DNA from: Methylococcaceae bacterium
Lineage (GTDB): Bacteria; Pseudomonadota; Gammaproteobacteria; Methylococcales; Methylomonadaceae
Direction of reading: 5' to 3'
NCBI GenBank assembly: GCA_005779525.1
Contig: SXIZ01000081.1
Location: 1 to 12,318, forward strand
DNA: 12,318 bases
The notes under the pieces were generated by a model. The model was not told the DNA's origin, did not search any database, and worked only from the letters and a program-made list of their open reading frames with translations. A program made the position numbers and the translations under genes. Within the stretch, counting starts at the first letter, position 1. Every line of letters starts with the position of its first letter. Positions 1 to 7,488 of this stretch are shown one piece after another.

Positions 1-657
1 AAACAGCTCGCTTTCTAACAGATTACTGGAAAGTGCCGCACAATTAATCGCTAAAAATGGCTGCTGGCGACGCGCACTAAGATGATGAATCGCCCTTGCC
101 ACTAACTCTTTACCTGCCCCACTTTCACCGCGGACTAAGACGGTCGCCGTTGTTTCTGCGGCATTTTCAATAATCTGAAATACCGCTTGCATAGCAGGTG
201 AGCGACTTAAAATCCCCTGGAAATTATGCATAGTTTCAGGCGCCTGCGTGGGCGTTTTTTGCGCCAGAGGCTCCCCCGGTACGTTGACCTGAAGTACGCC
301 TACCCCACCCGCGAACTCACCCTGCGAGGTAAATAAGGGTAAGCCACTTTTTAAAAAACTTAAACGCTGCAAAGACCCTTGCATCGGAAGCGAACTGGCA
401 CTTTTTTCAACAGTAGGACGTTCAGGGCTAATCTCTAACCCCCTTAAACTAGGTTTGTCTATGACATCCGTTACAGAGTATCCAGACAAAGCCGAGGCAC
501 CGCTACTCCAAAAAATCACGGTTTGATTATGATTCAGCACATAAAAGCCACTTTGATCTAGCAAGGAAAATAATTTCAGCAAGACTTCGGCACTGCCGAG
601 TTGTTCTAACCAGCTTTTACGCTGTGCAAAAAATTGCGCAATTGCAGAATCATACAT
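1..657 (-). CDS. Sigma-54-dependent transcriptional regulator, PAS + AAA+ (partial, N-terminal 219 aa)
   Basis: The frame is open from ATG at 657 to the left edge, so the C-terminal part (rest of AAA+, DNA-binding helix-turn-helix) lies outside. Residues about 25-125 look like a PAS sensor domain (SGFYVLNHNQTVIFWSSGA). A proline/threonine-rich linker follows at about 126-143. The AAA+ domain begins near residue 147 (GILSRSPAMQAVF), with Walker A GESGAGKE at 177-184, then INCAALSS and ESELF, the start of the conserved ELFGH segment. These are hallmarks of bacterial enhancer-binding proteins, which hydrolyse ATP to open sigma-54 promoters. There is no receiver domain: the protein begins directly with a short helix and the PAS, so it probably senses a small molecule, redox state or partner rather than a phosphorelay signal. 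No good Shine-Dalgarno is visible before the ATG, and an in-frame TAG upstream limits any extension. It is divergent from the deacetylase gene, which it may control (inference). The class call is secure; the ligand and targets are unknown. Confidence 0.93.
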   Translation of the reverse strand, partial: MYDSAIAQFFAQRKSWLEQLGSAEVLLKLFSLLDQSGFYVLNHNQTVIFWSSGASALSGYSVTDVIDKPSLRGLEISPERPTVEKSASSLPMQGSLQRLSFLKSGLPLFTSQGEFAGGVGVLQVNVPGEPLAQKTPTQAPETMHNFQGILSRSPAMQAVFQIIENAAETTATVLVRGESGAGKELVARAIHHLSARRQQPFLAINCAALSSNLLESELF

Positions 658-785
658 AGATTTAACAGGGTATATTGTTTTGAGATCAGTACACTAGCGG
701 ATTTTGTTGACTACGACAAGCGTAAACAGGCATAGCATCGACTGCCAAAGTTTTAGGCAACATCAGAATAAAATATGAGTAGGCG

Positions 786-812
786 ATCACAATAACTCTG
801 CAAATCTGTGAT
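786..812. repeat. Inverted repeat ATCACA-N15-TGTGAT
   Basis: Perfect 6-bp arms ATCACA (786-791) and TGTGAT (807-812) are separated by 15 bp. TAGGC also occurs just outside each arm as a direct repeat. The dyad lies about 100 bp upstream of the sigma-54-like element near 900, the usual distance for an enhancer-binding-protein site. The arms point the opposite way from a CRP site. A role as activator site is inference. Confidence 0.35.
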
Positions 813-848
813 TAGGCTCTCAGTCTTATTATTGCCAAGGAAATCCTG

Positions 849-884
849 AACTAAAACTTTATTCCGGCACTCTATACTTTAGTT
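849..884. repeat. Inverted repeat AACTAAA-N22-TTTAGTT
   Basis: Perfect 7-bp arms AACTAAA (849-855) and TTTAGTT (878-884) end 15 bp before the GG of the sigma-54-like element. It could be a regulator-binding or bending site. The arms are AT-rich, so chance cannot be excluded. Confidence 0.3.
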
Positions 885-898
885 TAAATGAATTATTT

Positions 899-915
899 TT
901 GGAGTACACCCTGCG
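899..915 (+). promoter_or_regulatory. Possible sigma-54 (-24/-12) promoter for the deacetylase gene
   Basis: TTGG at 899-902 followed by exactly ten bases and GC at 913-914 keeps the GG-N10-GC core that sigma-54 requires. The flanks match the TGGCAC-N5-TTGC consensus only partly (TGGAGT and CTGCG). The start of transcription would lie near 926, giving a leader of about 230 nt before the ATG at 1154. A sigma-54 activator gene is encoded next door, which makes the site more believable. The match is degenerate, so confidence is modest. Confidence 0.35.
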
Positions 916-1059
916 CATAACCATCCTAATCTAGACGGTTGCAGTTTTTAGCCAAAGCCCGAGTCTAACAAACAAGCTTTTGCGCATAAATATTTCAGCT
1001 TAGCTTAAAATGTAGATCATACATTATTAATATTTTACAGTAACTTAAATCACAAATTG

Positions 1060-1084
1060 GCTAGTGATATTCACATAAACTAGC
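1060..1084. repeat. Nested dyad GCTAGT-N13-ACTAGC upstream of the deacetylase start
   Basis: Arms GCTAGT (1060-1065) and ACTAGC (1079-1084) enclose a second dyad GTGATATTCAC (1064-1074). It lies 70 bases upstream of the chosen ATG, inside the presumed leader. It could be an operator or a hairpin in the 5' leader. No factor is recognised. Confidence 0.3.
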
Positions 1085-1153
1085 AAAAATTGTATTTTAA
1101 AAATGTTAAAATAGTTGAACCCTTTGAATATCGATTTAATTAAGGCACCCAAG

Positions 1154-4100
1154 ATGATAAAACAATTTCCATTTCCGACTTTATATACCCGCTGTATGAA
1201 ATCGACGCTTATTGTATTAGTGAGTGCAAGTTTAAGCGGTATTGCCTTTGCCGAAAGTTCCAAAGATTCCGCAGCGGCAGAATACGTCAATGACTACAAT
1301 GCTGCTAAAGCTGCACAATCTTCGATCAGAGTCCTGAAAGAAAAATGGGATAAAAAGCAACAAATTAAATTGAAACAAGAGCAGGAAAAACAAAAAAATA
1401 CTGTTTCGATTAATGAATTACTAAAAAATAAACAGATTACACTCCCAAAATTCCCGGCGCCGCCGCAGGGTGTAAAATTTAAGCCAGAACATTCGAGTGC
1501 GAGTGATGTGCTGAGTGATCGTTTATTGGCATTACTTACGCCTGTGGTCGATTTTTTAATTCCTAGTGCTGAGGCTGCAGGTACGGTATACGGCACAGTG
1601 ACCGTCGACGGTGACCTTGCAGAATGGAGCTCAAATGATCGCATCAATTTCCCGATCGACAAACCGCCTTATCTAGCTGATCCCATAGAACTGTATGGCA
1701 AATTTATCAATGCCACGCAGACGACACCAGCGGTGTATGTTTTCGCCTTAAAATCCCCTGCCGTTGCTATCCAACCAGATACTACATTTTATATTAATGC
1801 CGATCAGAATACCGCGACTGGCAGTAAAAACGTATTAGGCGGCGCGGATTTTTACGTCAATATTTACACTGATTCAGCGGCACATCTCTACAACCAAGCG
1901 GGTGGCTGGTTAGCGCCCTTAGATTACGCTTACAATCCCACTAAAAACATCATTGAAATTGTCGTACCTGCGACTAGCATTGCGCTCCCTGCCAACTCAG
2001 CACCGCATGCTATCAATATCTACAGTGATATCAATGACAAGATCTTCTTACCTGCGGACTTTAGTGGACAAATTCAATTTACGATCAACACGGCCGCGTC
2101 TGCGGCCTTCCCTAGCAGGACGGATAGCAGTAAACGCGTCGGTATTGTTTATAGCTTGCCTAGCAAAAATAACTTTTATGCGGAGACAGCTTACTCGCAA
2201 CTGTATATGGCGTTGCAACATCATGCAATGATGGCTGGGATTAGTTTTGATTTACTGACAGAAGATGATCTCACTAACCTCAATAAATTAGTGAATTATG
2301 ACGCGCTCATATTCCCCTATGGTGCGAACATTACCGCCAGTAAAAATGAAGCGATTCGTAATACCCTATATTCGGCAATCTATAAAAACCCTACCGGGAC
2401 CGGGTTAGGCATTATTACCGCAGATAACTGGCTGACCAGTGATGAATTAAACACGGCCCTCCCGAGTGCCTACAAAAACATGCAGCAATTATTGGGCATT
2501 TCAAGAGCAGGGGGCACGGCCGCAGCATCCAATATTGATGTGGTAGCTGGCGATGTGCAGAACCCGAATATTAACTACGCTACTAATGAAACAATTATCT
2601 CCTATCCAGCGGGATTTACCTCCTATTTCCAACCCGTCACAGGTCAAGCGGCCACCTATCCCGCTTTCCAAACGATTAGCGGTATTGGTAAGGTACCTGG
2701 GGTCATTGCCACCACTACTAAAGCCACCCCACCAGCTGTGCAACCAGTCGGTATGTCAGGGGGTCGCAATGTACACTTTGCATCAACTAATCTTTTAGGG
2801 GATACTGCTTTAGCTTGGCAAGCCATTCAATGGGTAGTTTACGGCACCGAAACTCCAGTTGCGCTCAAGATGGGACGCAATAGCAATCTATTCGTATCGC
2901 GAAATGATATGGATGTTGCAATGGAACGTGACTTGTTAAATGACACAGAAGTTGCATTACTCCCCAAACTCGCTAAATGGAAAACCGATTATAACTTTGT
3001 TGGTTCATATTACATCGATATCGGTAACGATGTAGCCAATGGGGAATATACCGAGTGGGCCATTTCTGGACCTTTATATAAAAAATATATTGAACTTGAC
3101 AATGAAATTGGAACGCACTCTTGGACGCATCCACATGACACCAATATCTTGACCTCAGCGCAAACTGATTTTGAATTTAACCAGTCCATGAATGAGATCC
3201 TGAAACAATTAGGTCCCACATGGCGCAACCAACTCGTGAGAGGCTCTGCCGTGCCAGGTATGCCTGAAACCATCGCCACTTCAAATAATCTTATCCAATA
3301 CTTAGATTACTTAAGCGGTGGCTGGACGGGTATTGGATCGGGTTTTCCCAGTGCCTTTGGTTACCAAACACCTGAGAGCACCAAAGTCTACTTCGCTCCG
3401 AACATGACTTTCGACTTTACCATGATCGAATTCGGAGTTTTGCCACGTAACCAGTATGGTGTACCTACGAGCACCAGCCCAACATCCTTAACTAAATTAA
3501 CGCCTAGTCAAGCCACTAGCTACTGGCAAGCTGAAATTACCCGCTTGATGAGTCATGCCTCGCAACCCATTATCCACTGGGCGTGGCATGATTATGCAGC
3601 CACTATAGACACAACGACTAAAGGCTCTAACCTGTATTCTGACACCATGATGACAGGCACACTAGCAACCGCTAAAGCTGTGGATTCAGAATTTGTAACC
3701 GTAGCCGATCTGGCTCAACGGATTACGACTTTCCGCCAAGCTAAAACCTTAGTCAACCGCACTGGTAATGTCTTAACAGCACAAGTTAATAGTGCAAATG
3801 TCGGTAAATTTTCCTTATCCCCGAGTTTGACGGCTGGGCAAAAAATTCAGGGGGTCACTGGCTGGTATGCCTATAACGACAAGCAAGTATTTTTACCTGA
3901 TGCAGGTGGTAATTTTGCCATGCAAATAGGCACAACGTCTGGGACTGACACACATATCACCAGCTTACCGATGCGTGCCCGCTTAATCACAGCGAGTGGT
4001 GATGGGAATAAATTGAACTTCAGCTTTGAAGGTGAAGGCACAGTTAACATCTTGCTGAGTGCCTCAGCCGTTAGCCAGGGCTATACTGTCAAAGCGACCA

Positions 4101-4738
4101 ACATAGCAACGGGTGCAGATGCTGGCGCCGTAGTAACCAGCAACCAAAACACCCGCAGCATCAGCTTTGCTAAATTGGGGCAATATGCAGTTGAATTAGT
4201 TCTACCACCACCCGCTTTAGTGACCGCGTATCAACAAACCAACTATCTAGGCATTAACCAAGGCTTTAATGCGGGTACTTACGATGTATCCCCGACTAAC
4301 CAGTTTAATATTGTCGGCAACGATAAAATCAACTCTTTAAAAGTTGCTGCCAATTATGCGGTTAAAGCCTGCGAAAACACAGGAGGACTGGGTATTTGCA
4401 GTATTTATACTGCAAATACAGCGAATGTGGGTACTCTAGCGAATAAAATTTCCTATTTACAAATTACCCCAACTGCCTCAGCCTTACCTGTAACCGCCTA
4501 TCAAAATGCAAACTATACAGGAATTAAACAGCAATTTACTGTAGGGACATTTAATGCGAGCAACTTAAACATTGTTGGCACTAACAAAATAAGCTCCATC
4601 CAAGTTGCGACGGGTTATAGCGTTAAAGCTTGTACCTCTGGCCTGTTACCTACGTGTTCTACTTACACCAGCAACCAAGCAACATTATCACTGTTGATGG
4701 ATAATAAGATCAATTCACTAGTGATCACAAAATTGTAA
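1154..4738 (+). CDS. Large secreted polysaccharide deacetylase-like protein with CBM9-like and beta/gamma-crystallin-like domains
   Basis: 1194 aa. The ATG at 1154 was chosen because AAGG (1142-1145) stands 8 nt upstream; a TTG at 1115 and ATG at 1196 are alternatives. A signal peptide ends near residue 33 (VLVSASLSGIAFA). A Lys/Gln/Glu-rich helical stretch spans about 45-85. A CBM9-like beta-sandwich at 130-305 opens with VDGDLAEW (151-158). An alpha/beta region at 325-560 starts RVGIVYSLPS. The NodB-like deacetylase domain covers about 572-860, with SRNDMD (582-587, metal-binding Asp motif), HSWTHPH (655-661, the H-S/T-x-x-H motif) and HWAWHDYA (808-815, late catalytic His). Two beta/gamma-crystallin-like domains follow at about 1021-1105 and 1110-1192. 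The domain order resembles the Agd3/PelA type of exopolysaccharide deacetylases, which remove N-acetyl groups from amino-sugar polymers in biofilm matrix. That role, and secretion to the cell surface, are inferred. It is monocistronic, with its own terminator and a regulator gene divergent upstream. Confidence 0.85.
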   Translation: MIKQFPFPTLYTRCMKSTLIVLVSASLSGIAFAESSKDSAAAEYVNDYNAAKAAQSSIRVLKEKWDKKQQIKLKQEQEKQKNTVSINELLKNKQITLPKFPAPPQGVKFKPEHSSASDVLSDRLLALLTPVVDFLIPSAEAAGTVYGTVTVDGDLAEWSSNDRINFPIDKPPYLADPIELYGKFINATQTTPAVYVFALKSPAVAIQPDTTFYINADQNTATGSKNVLGGADFYVNIYTDSAAHLYNQAGGWLAPLDYAYNPTKNIIEIVVPATSIALPANSAPHAINIYSDINDKIFLPADFSGQIQFTINTAASAAFPSRTDSSKRVGIVYSLPSKNNFYAETAYSQLYMALQHHAMMAGISFDLLTEDDLTNLNKLVNYDALIFPYGANITASKNEAIRNTLYSAIYKNPTGTGLGIITADNWLTSDELNTALPSAYKNMQQLLGISRAGGTAAASNIDVVAGDVQNPNINYATNETIISYPAGFTSYFQPVTGQAATYPAFQTISGIGKVPGVIATTTKATPPAVQPVGMSGGRNVHFASTNLLGDTALAWQAIQWVVYGTETPVALKMGRNSNLFVSRNDMDVAMERDLLNDTEVALLPKLAKWKTDYNFVGSYYIDIGNDVANGEYTEWAISGPLYKKYIELDNEIGTHSWTHPHDTNILTSAQTDFEFNQSMNEILKQLGPTWRNQLVRGSAVPGMPETIATSNNLIQYLDYLSGGWTGIGSGFPSAFGYQTPESTKVYFAPNMTFDFTMIEFGVLPRNQYGVPTSTSPTSLTKLTPSQATSYWQAEITRLMSHASQPIIHWAWHDYAATIDTTTKGSNLYSDTMMTGTLATAKAVDSEFVTVADLAQRITTFRQAKTLVNRTGNVLTAQVNSANVGKFSLSPSLTAGQKIQGVTGWYAYNDKQVFLPDAGGNFAMQIGTTSGTDTHITSLPMRARLITASGDGNKLNFSFEGEGTVNILLSASAVSQGYTVKATNIATGADAGAVVTSNQNTRSISFAKLGQYAVELVLPPPALVTAYQQTNYLGINQGFNAGTYDVSPTNQFNIVGNDKINSLKVAANYAVKACENTGGLGICSIYTANTANVGTLANKISYLQITPTASALPVTAYQNANYTGIKQQFTVGTFNASNLNIVGTNKISSIQVATGYSVKACTSGLLPTCSTYTSNQATLSLLMDNKINSLVITKL
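4214..4735 (+). repeat. Tandem beta/gamma-crystallin-like domains encoded at the 3' end of the deacetylase gene
   Basis: Two diverged copies of about 85 codons (4214-4471 and 4481-4735) each begin VTAYQ-x-xNY-x-GI and carry two calcium-site-like motifs. The four motifs are NDKINS, ANKISY, TNKISS and DNKINS, close to the family pattern (N/D)(N/D)xx(S/T)S. Two Cys pairs also recur at matching places (KACENTGGLGIC and KACTSGLLPTC). This is an internal domain duplication. Calcium binding is plausible, but the fifth position is Asn in two motifs. Confidence 0.75.
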
Positions 4739-4774
4739 AATTATTCACCCGAATAAATTAGCAAGCTTTTAACT

Positions 4775-4815
4775 AGGCCTGCAGTCCCTTGGAACTGCAG
4801 GCCTTTATATTTTTG
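4775..4815 (+). terminator. Rho-independent terminator of the deacetylase gene
   Basis: A perfect 11-bp stem, AGGCCTGCAGT (4775-4785) with ACTGCAGGCCT (4794-4804), closes an 8-nt loop and is followed by TTATATTTTT. It starts 37 nt after the TAA stop. The run of T on the plus strand fits termination of the rightward transcript. Confidence 0.88.
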
Positions 4816-5249
4816 GGTGCTGCCAGAATACACATTCCCCACTCTCTCCGGCAGCGAACAAGGACACCGATGACTCATGGCAAATTTGCTGTTAAAGACC
4901 TCTGCATAACTGAAAAATTGCCATTTTTCAAAATTTAATTATCTGATTTATAATTATAATTTTTTAATTTTTCAGGAATGTAAATTGTCCAGAAGTCTCA
5001 GAGATACTACGACTTAACTTGACCTATCGATTGTTTTATCCAGGACGTTGCCCAACGACCAATCAAATGCCGCTATCGTGAGTTCATTTGAGCTAAAAAT
5101 TCGTATTATCAGTGCACGGACTTTGATGAAAAGTGTCAATTCTCCTGGACTATCTATACTAAAAATATCCAGATAAGTATTTTGAAGCAATTTTTTATAT
5201 TTATTGAGTAGGCTCTATGTATCAAAATGAAACATTACTTACTTAAACT
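4816..5249. other. AT-rich intergenic spacer, no gene seen
   Basis: The spacer separates the rightward deacetylase gene from the 3' end of the leftward oxidase cluster. It holds a 10-bp inverted repeat (CTGAAAAATT at 4910-4919, AATTTTTCAG at 4966-4975) around a very AT-rich core. A small hairpin CTGGA/TCCAG lies at 5145-5172, and a distant 7-bp inverted pair TCCAGGA (5039-5045) / TCCTGGA (5143-5149) spans the gap. There is no clear rho-independent terminator for the leftward operon: the hairpin at 5145-5172 lacks a following U-run on that strand. All frames are broken by stops. Confidence 0.6.
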
Positions 5250-6761
5250 TTAGCGCTTAATTTCGGTTTCTAAAGGCATGATCCAGTCATTAACTTGCCG
5301 AAATGTTAGTGTTGTTGCATCCCAAATAGATATAAACCCACCACGCGCACCGACTCTTTGATTAGCATCAAATTTAAAAGCTGGCATAGATTTAACTGCA
5401 AATGACTCTAACTGCGTTAACGCTTTTAAAAAATGTGCTTGACGTAAATGCTTACCTGCGACCTTTAGGCCTGCAACTGCAAAATCGACTGCGGCACAAG
5501 CGACATCCTGCTCCCCAACATGATTTTCCAAGAATGGTGAGATCCATAGGCTATTGCGACTAAGCTTCGCAAAATTTGGACCTAACATGTCCAGCAGTCC
5601 TAACCATATCTTTTCCGATAGCTCAGGTTGCTGCGCAATAAAGGTTTTAATCGCGTCAGCTTCAGCAACAAAGAAAATCGCCTCAGCGTTGGTTAACTCC
5701 TGCTGCTCACCTGCGCCGAGCTTTGCCGCTAAAGAAATAAAACTAATTGTAGACTTAGGTAAATGCTGGCGTTGTATTTGTTGCGCTAAAGCACTCGTCA
5801 CCAGTTTAGTGGTATTAATTCGTTCGTCATACACTACGATCAGCTTTGGTAAAGTCCTCCTGGCCTGCGGACGATAATCCAGCCAATAATCGAGCAACGC
5901 ACGGGCTTGGTCAGCCCAGGAAGGCAAAAAATAAAAAAACGAATCTGCAGCGTGAGGTTGGGGGTTGAAGGTTAACGGCGCAATAACAGGAGTTCTAGTC
6001 TGCTCCCAAAAGGTATAGAACTTGACATTATCCTCTGGAACATCCCCCGAAAGCAGCGCAAAGCTCCTCCCTGCCAACAATAATCGCTTACTCGCTGCGA
6101 CTAATTGTTCGGGAGAACTTTGGTAATCTATGACATCTAACACTAATTTACGGCCATAAATTAAACCTTGGCGATTAACTCTGGCAATACAAGTCGCTAA
6201 TGTCGATTGCAGGGCCTGCCCTCTTGCTGAAAGTTTCCCGGTGAGGGGTAGCAAGGTTGCAAAATGGACTTCAGAATCCGTGACCCCTGGATCAAGATCT
6301 TCCGCAGAACCTAATATACTTAGATAACGTAATAATGCCTGGCCTTGTGCGCGCGATAGTGTATATCGAGGCATAGCAGGAGAAATGGCCTGCTGCCGAT
6401 TATTTAGCCCTTGCGTAATCACTTTTAATACACTGGACGCCGAGTTACGTGCCAATAATTGCGGTGCATTAATTGCTGGTATGCTAACTTCACCTTCTTG
6501 GCCTGCTTCACCGTCTACACCATGGCAATTCACGCACGCAAATTCTGTAGCCGGAAAGACTTGCCCGGTTAATGCTAGCTGCGCTCGAATAAGCGACCCC
6601 GAAGCATCCGTGCCTTTATGATAAATGCTGCGTCCGAGTAACAATTCGGCATCCTGGGAATGTGCATCCACTGCGGCCATCCAATTCCCAATAATCAGCA
6701 AGAGCATAAACCAGCAACGCCCCAGCAATACGTGGCTATTTAATTGAAAAATGTTTCCCAA
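5250..6761 (-). CDS. Cytochrome c / periplasmic ligand-binding protein fusion
   Basis: 503 aa from a TTG at 6761. The first ATG (6707) would leave a signal sequence without a basic residue, and a stop lies just upstream of the TTG, so the start is uncertain. A hydrophobic export signal covers about 17-33 (MLLLIIGNWMAAVDA). A mono-heme cytochrome c domain at about 36-150 has CVNCH (76-80) for covalent heme and a likely axial Met at 130 (SPAMPRYT). From about 165 to 495 it is a type-I periplasmic-binding-protein fold like those of branched-chain amino acid ABC receptors (FATLLPLTGKLSARGQAL, then FALLSGDVPEDN). No permease or ATPase is adjacent, so the receptor domain may sense or bind a ligand rather than feed a transporter (inference). 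It is the last gene of the leftward cluster, 73 nt after the SCO gene, and probably works in the periplasm as an electron carrier for the oxidase system. Confidence 0.88.
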   Translation of the reverse strand: MGNIFQLNSHVLLGRCWFMLLLIIGNWMAAVDAHSQDAELLLGRSIYHKGTDASGSLIRAQLALTGQVFPATEFACVNCHGVDGEAGQEGEVSIPAINAPQLLARNSASSVLKVITQGLNNRQQAISPAMPRYTLSRAQGQALLRYLSILGSAEDLDPGVTDSEVHFATLLPLTGKLSARGQALQSTLATCIARVNRQGLIYGRKLVLDVIDYQSSPEQLVAASKRLLLAGRSFALLSGDVPEDNVKFYTFWEQTRTPVIAPLTFNPQPHAADSFFYFLPSWADQARALLDYWLDYRPQARRTLPKLIVVYDERINTTKLVTSALAQQIQRQHLPKSTISFISLAAKLGAGEQQELTNAEAIFFVAEADAIKTFIAQQPELSEKIWLGLLDMLGPNFAKLSRNSLWISPFLENHVGEQDVACAAVDFAVAGLKVAGKHLRQAHFLKALTQLESFAVKSMPAFKFDANQRVGARGGFISIWDATTLTFRQVNDWIMPLETEIKR

Positions 6762-6834
6762 AGTCGTTAATTATGGTTGCAATTCTTGCATCAGTCCGTT
6801 AGGCGGATATTCATAGTTTAGCTATTCTACTGCT

Positions 6835-7401
6835 TCAGAACTTCTGATCAGGAGTAGCCGTCAGCGCTGTAATAATGGCTTTGGGCTGCGGGAAACCATA
6901 CAACTTAGTCCATTGCCGCCCATCGGCCTGGCTGATAAGCACCATATTGGAATGCGCATTTTTATCCGCAGTATAGCTCCCCAAGGTTTTTAAAAGCTGG
7001 GTAATCACAACGGGGTCCCCAGTTATAAAATCCCATGGTGCTTGCGCATGAAATTTTTGGCTTAATTTCAATAAACTTTCAGGCGTGTCATGACTAGGGT
7101 CAACACTGATACTGATCAAACTAATCGCTTGCTTGGCCAACTTAACTTGCACTTGGCGAAATATGGCTACGGACAATGGACAACTGGTAAGGCATTGGGT
7201 AAATACAAAGTTAATCGCCACTCGTTTAGCTTTAATTAAATCTTCATAAAAATTAAGCGGCTGTCCGTGTTGATTAATCACTGCGACATTTAATTGCTGT
7301 AGATCAACATCGGCAGGATTACTCGCATAACTTTGTGCACAGATACTCTTTGAAAGAATAAAACATAACAACAGTAAACAAAAACGCATACAGTAGTCCA
7401 C
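6835..7401 (-). CDS. SCO1/SenC-family copper/thiol protein
   Basis: 188 aa from GTG at 7401; an ATG at 7389 gives 184 aa and a tidy signal peptide MRFCLLLLCFILSKSICA. Neither start has an ideal ribosome site: AGAGG lies 13 nt before the GTG. The mature part has the thioredoxin-like fold of SCO proteins: FVFTQCLTSCPLS with the CxxxCP motif (C70, C74), SISVDPSHDTPE, and the copper-binding His at 150 (NAHSNMVLI). Family members carry Cu to copper oxidases or reduce their cysteines. No lipobox or membrane anchor other than the signal is seen, so it is likely soluble in the periplasm. Placed in a multicopper oxidase cluster, its probable job is copper loading or maintenance of that oxidase rather than of cytochrome oxidase (inference). 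Length is normal for the family. Confidence 0.92.
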   Translation of the reverse strand: MDYCMRFCLLLLCFILSKSICAQSYASNPADVDLQQLNVAVINQHGQPLNFYEDLIKAKRVAINFVFTQCLTSCPLSVAIFRQVQVKLAKQAISLISISVDPSHDTPESLLKLSQKFHAQAPWDFITGDPVVITQLLKTLGSYTADKNAHSNMVLISQADGRQWTKLYGFPQPKAIITALTATPDQKF

Positions 7402-7425
7402 ACTAGAAAATTCATACCTCTATTT

Positions 7426-7469
7426 TCGCCTGCAAAACCCGCTCTCTACACAAGGGTAAATGCAGGCGA
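7426..7469. other. Intercistronic hairpin before the SCO gene
   Basis: Perfect 9-bp arms TCGCCTGCA (7426-7434) and TGCAGGCGA (7461-7469), plus an inner CCC/GGG pair (7438-7440 with 7454-7456), form a stem-loop in the 87-nt gap between the 537-aa gene and the SCO gene. On the transcribed (minus) strand it is followed by AAAATAG, so it is not a typical terminator for this operon. On the plus strand TTTTATG follows. It may stabilise or attenuate the operon mRNA. Confidence 0.5.
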
Positions 7470-7488
7470 TTTTATGCCCACCCAAAGG

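Larger units (their letters stand above)
658..1153. other. Divergent intergenic regulatory region (about 500 bp, no gene)
   Basis: The spacer separates the leftward regulator from the rightward deacetylase gene. I see no coding frame of useful length in it. It holds a sigma-54-like GG-N10-GC element near 900, several dyads (786-812, 849-884, 1060-1084) and a 9-bp direct repeat TGCGCATAA at 912-920 and 981-989. The last 150 bases are strongly AT-rich. The size and density of dyads suggest regulation rather than decayed coding sequence. Confidence 0.7.

Noticed and set aside
786..812. CRP binding site
   Set aside because: The half-sites TCACA and TGTGA are in the reverse order and 15+ bp apart, unlike TGTGA-N6-TCACA.
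890..920. 10-codon frame ATGAATTATTTTTGG...GCATAA
   Set aside because: It is too short and overlaps the sigma-54-like element; no ribosome site.
1115..1153. TTG start giving 13 more residues on the deacetylase
   Set aside because: The ATG at 1154 has a well-placed AAGG and still keeps the whole signal peptide.
4870..4938. 22-codon frame starting MTHGKFAVKDLC with AAGGAC upstream
   Set aside because: It is very short, lies in a spacer after a terminator, and has no recognisable motif; chance is likely. Conservation would be needed to accept it.
5060..5085. Dispersed repeat: ATGCCGCTATC here and near 9199-9209
   Set aside because: The shared core is only 11 bp and the flanks do not match; chance is likely.
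5145..5172. Terminator for the leftward oxidase cluster
   Set aside because: The stem is only CTGGA/TCCAG with a bulged extension, and no U-run follows on the minus strand.
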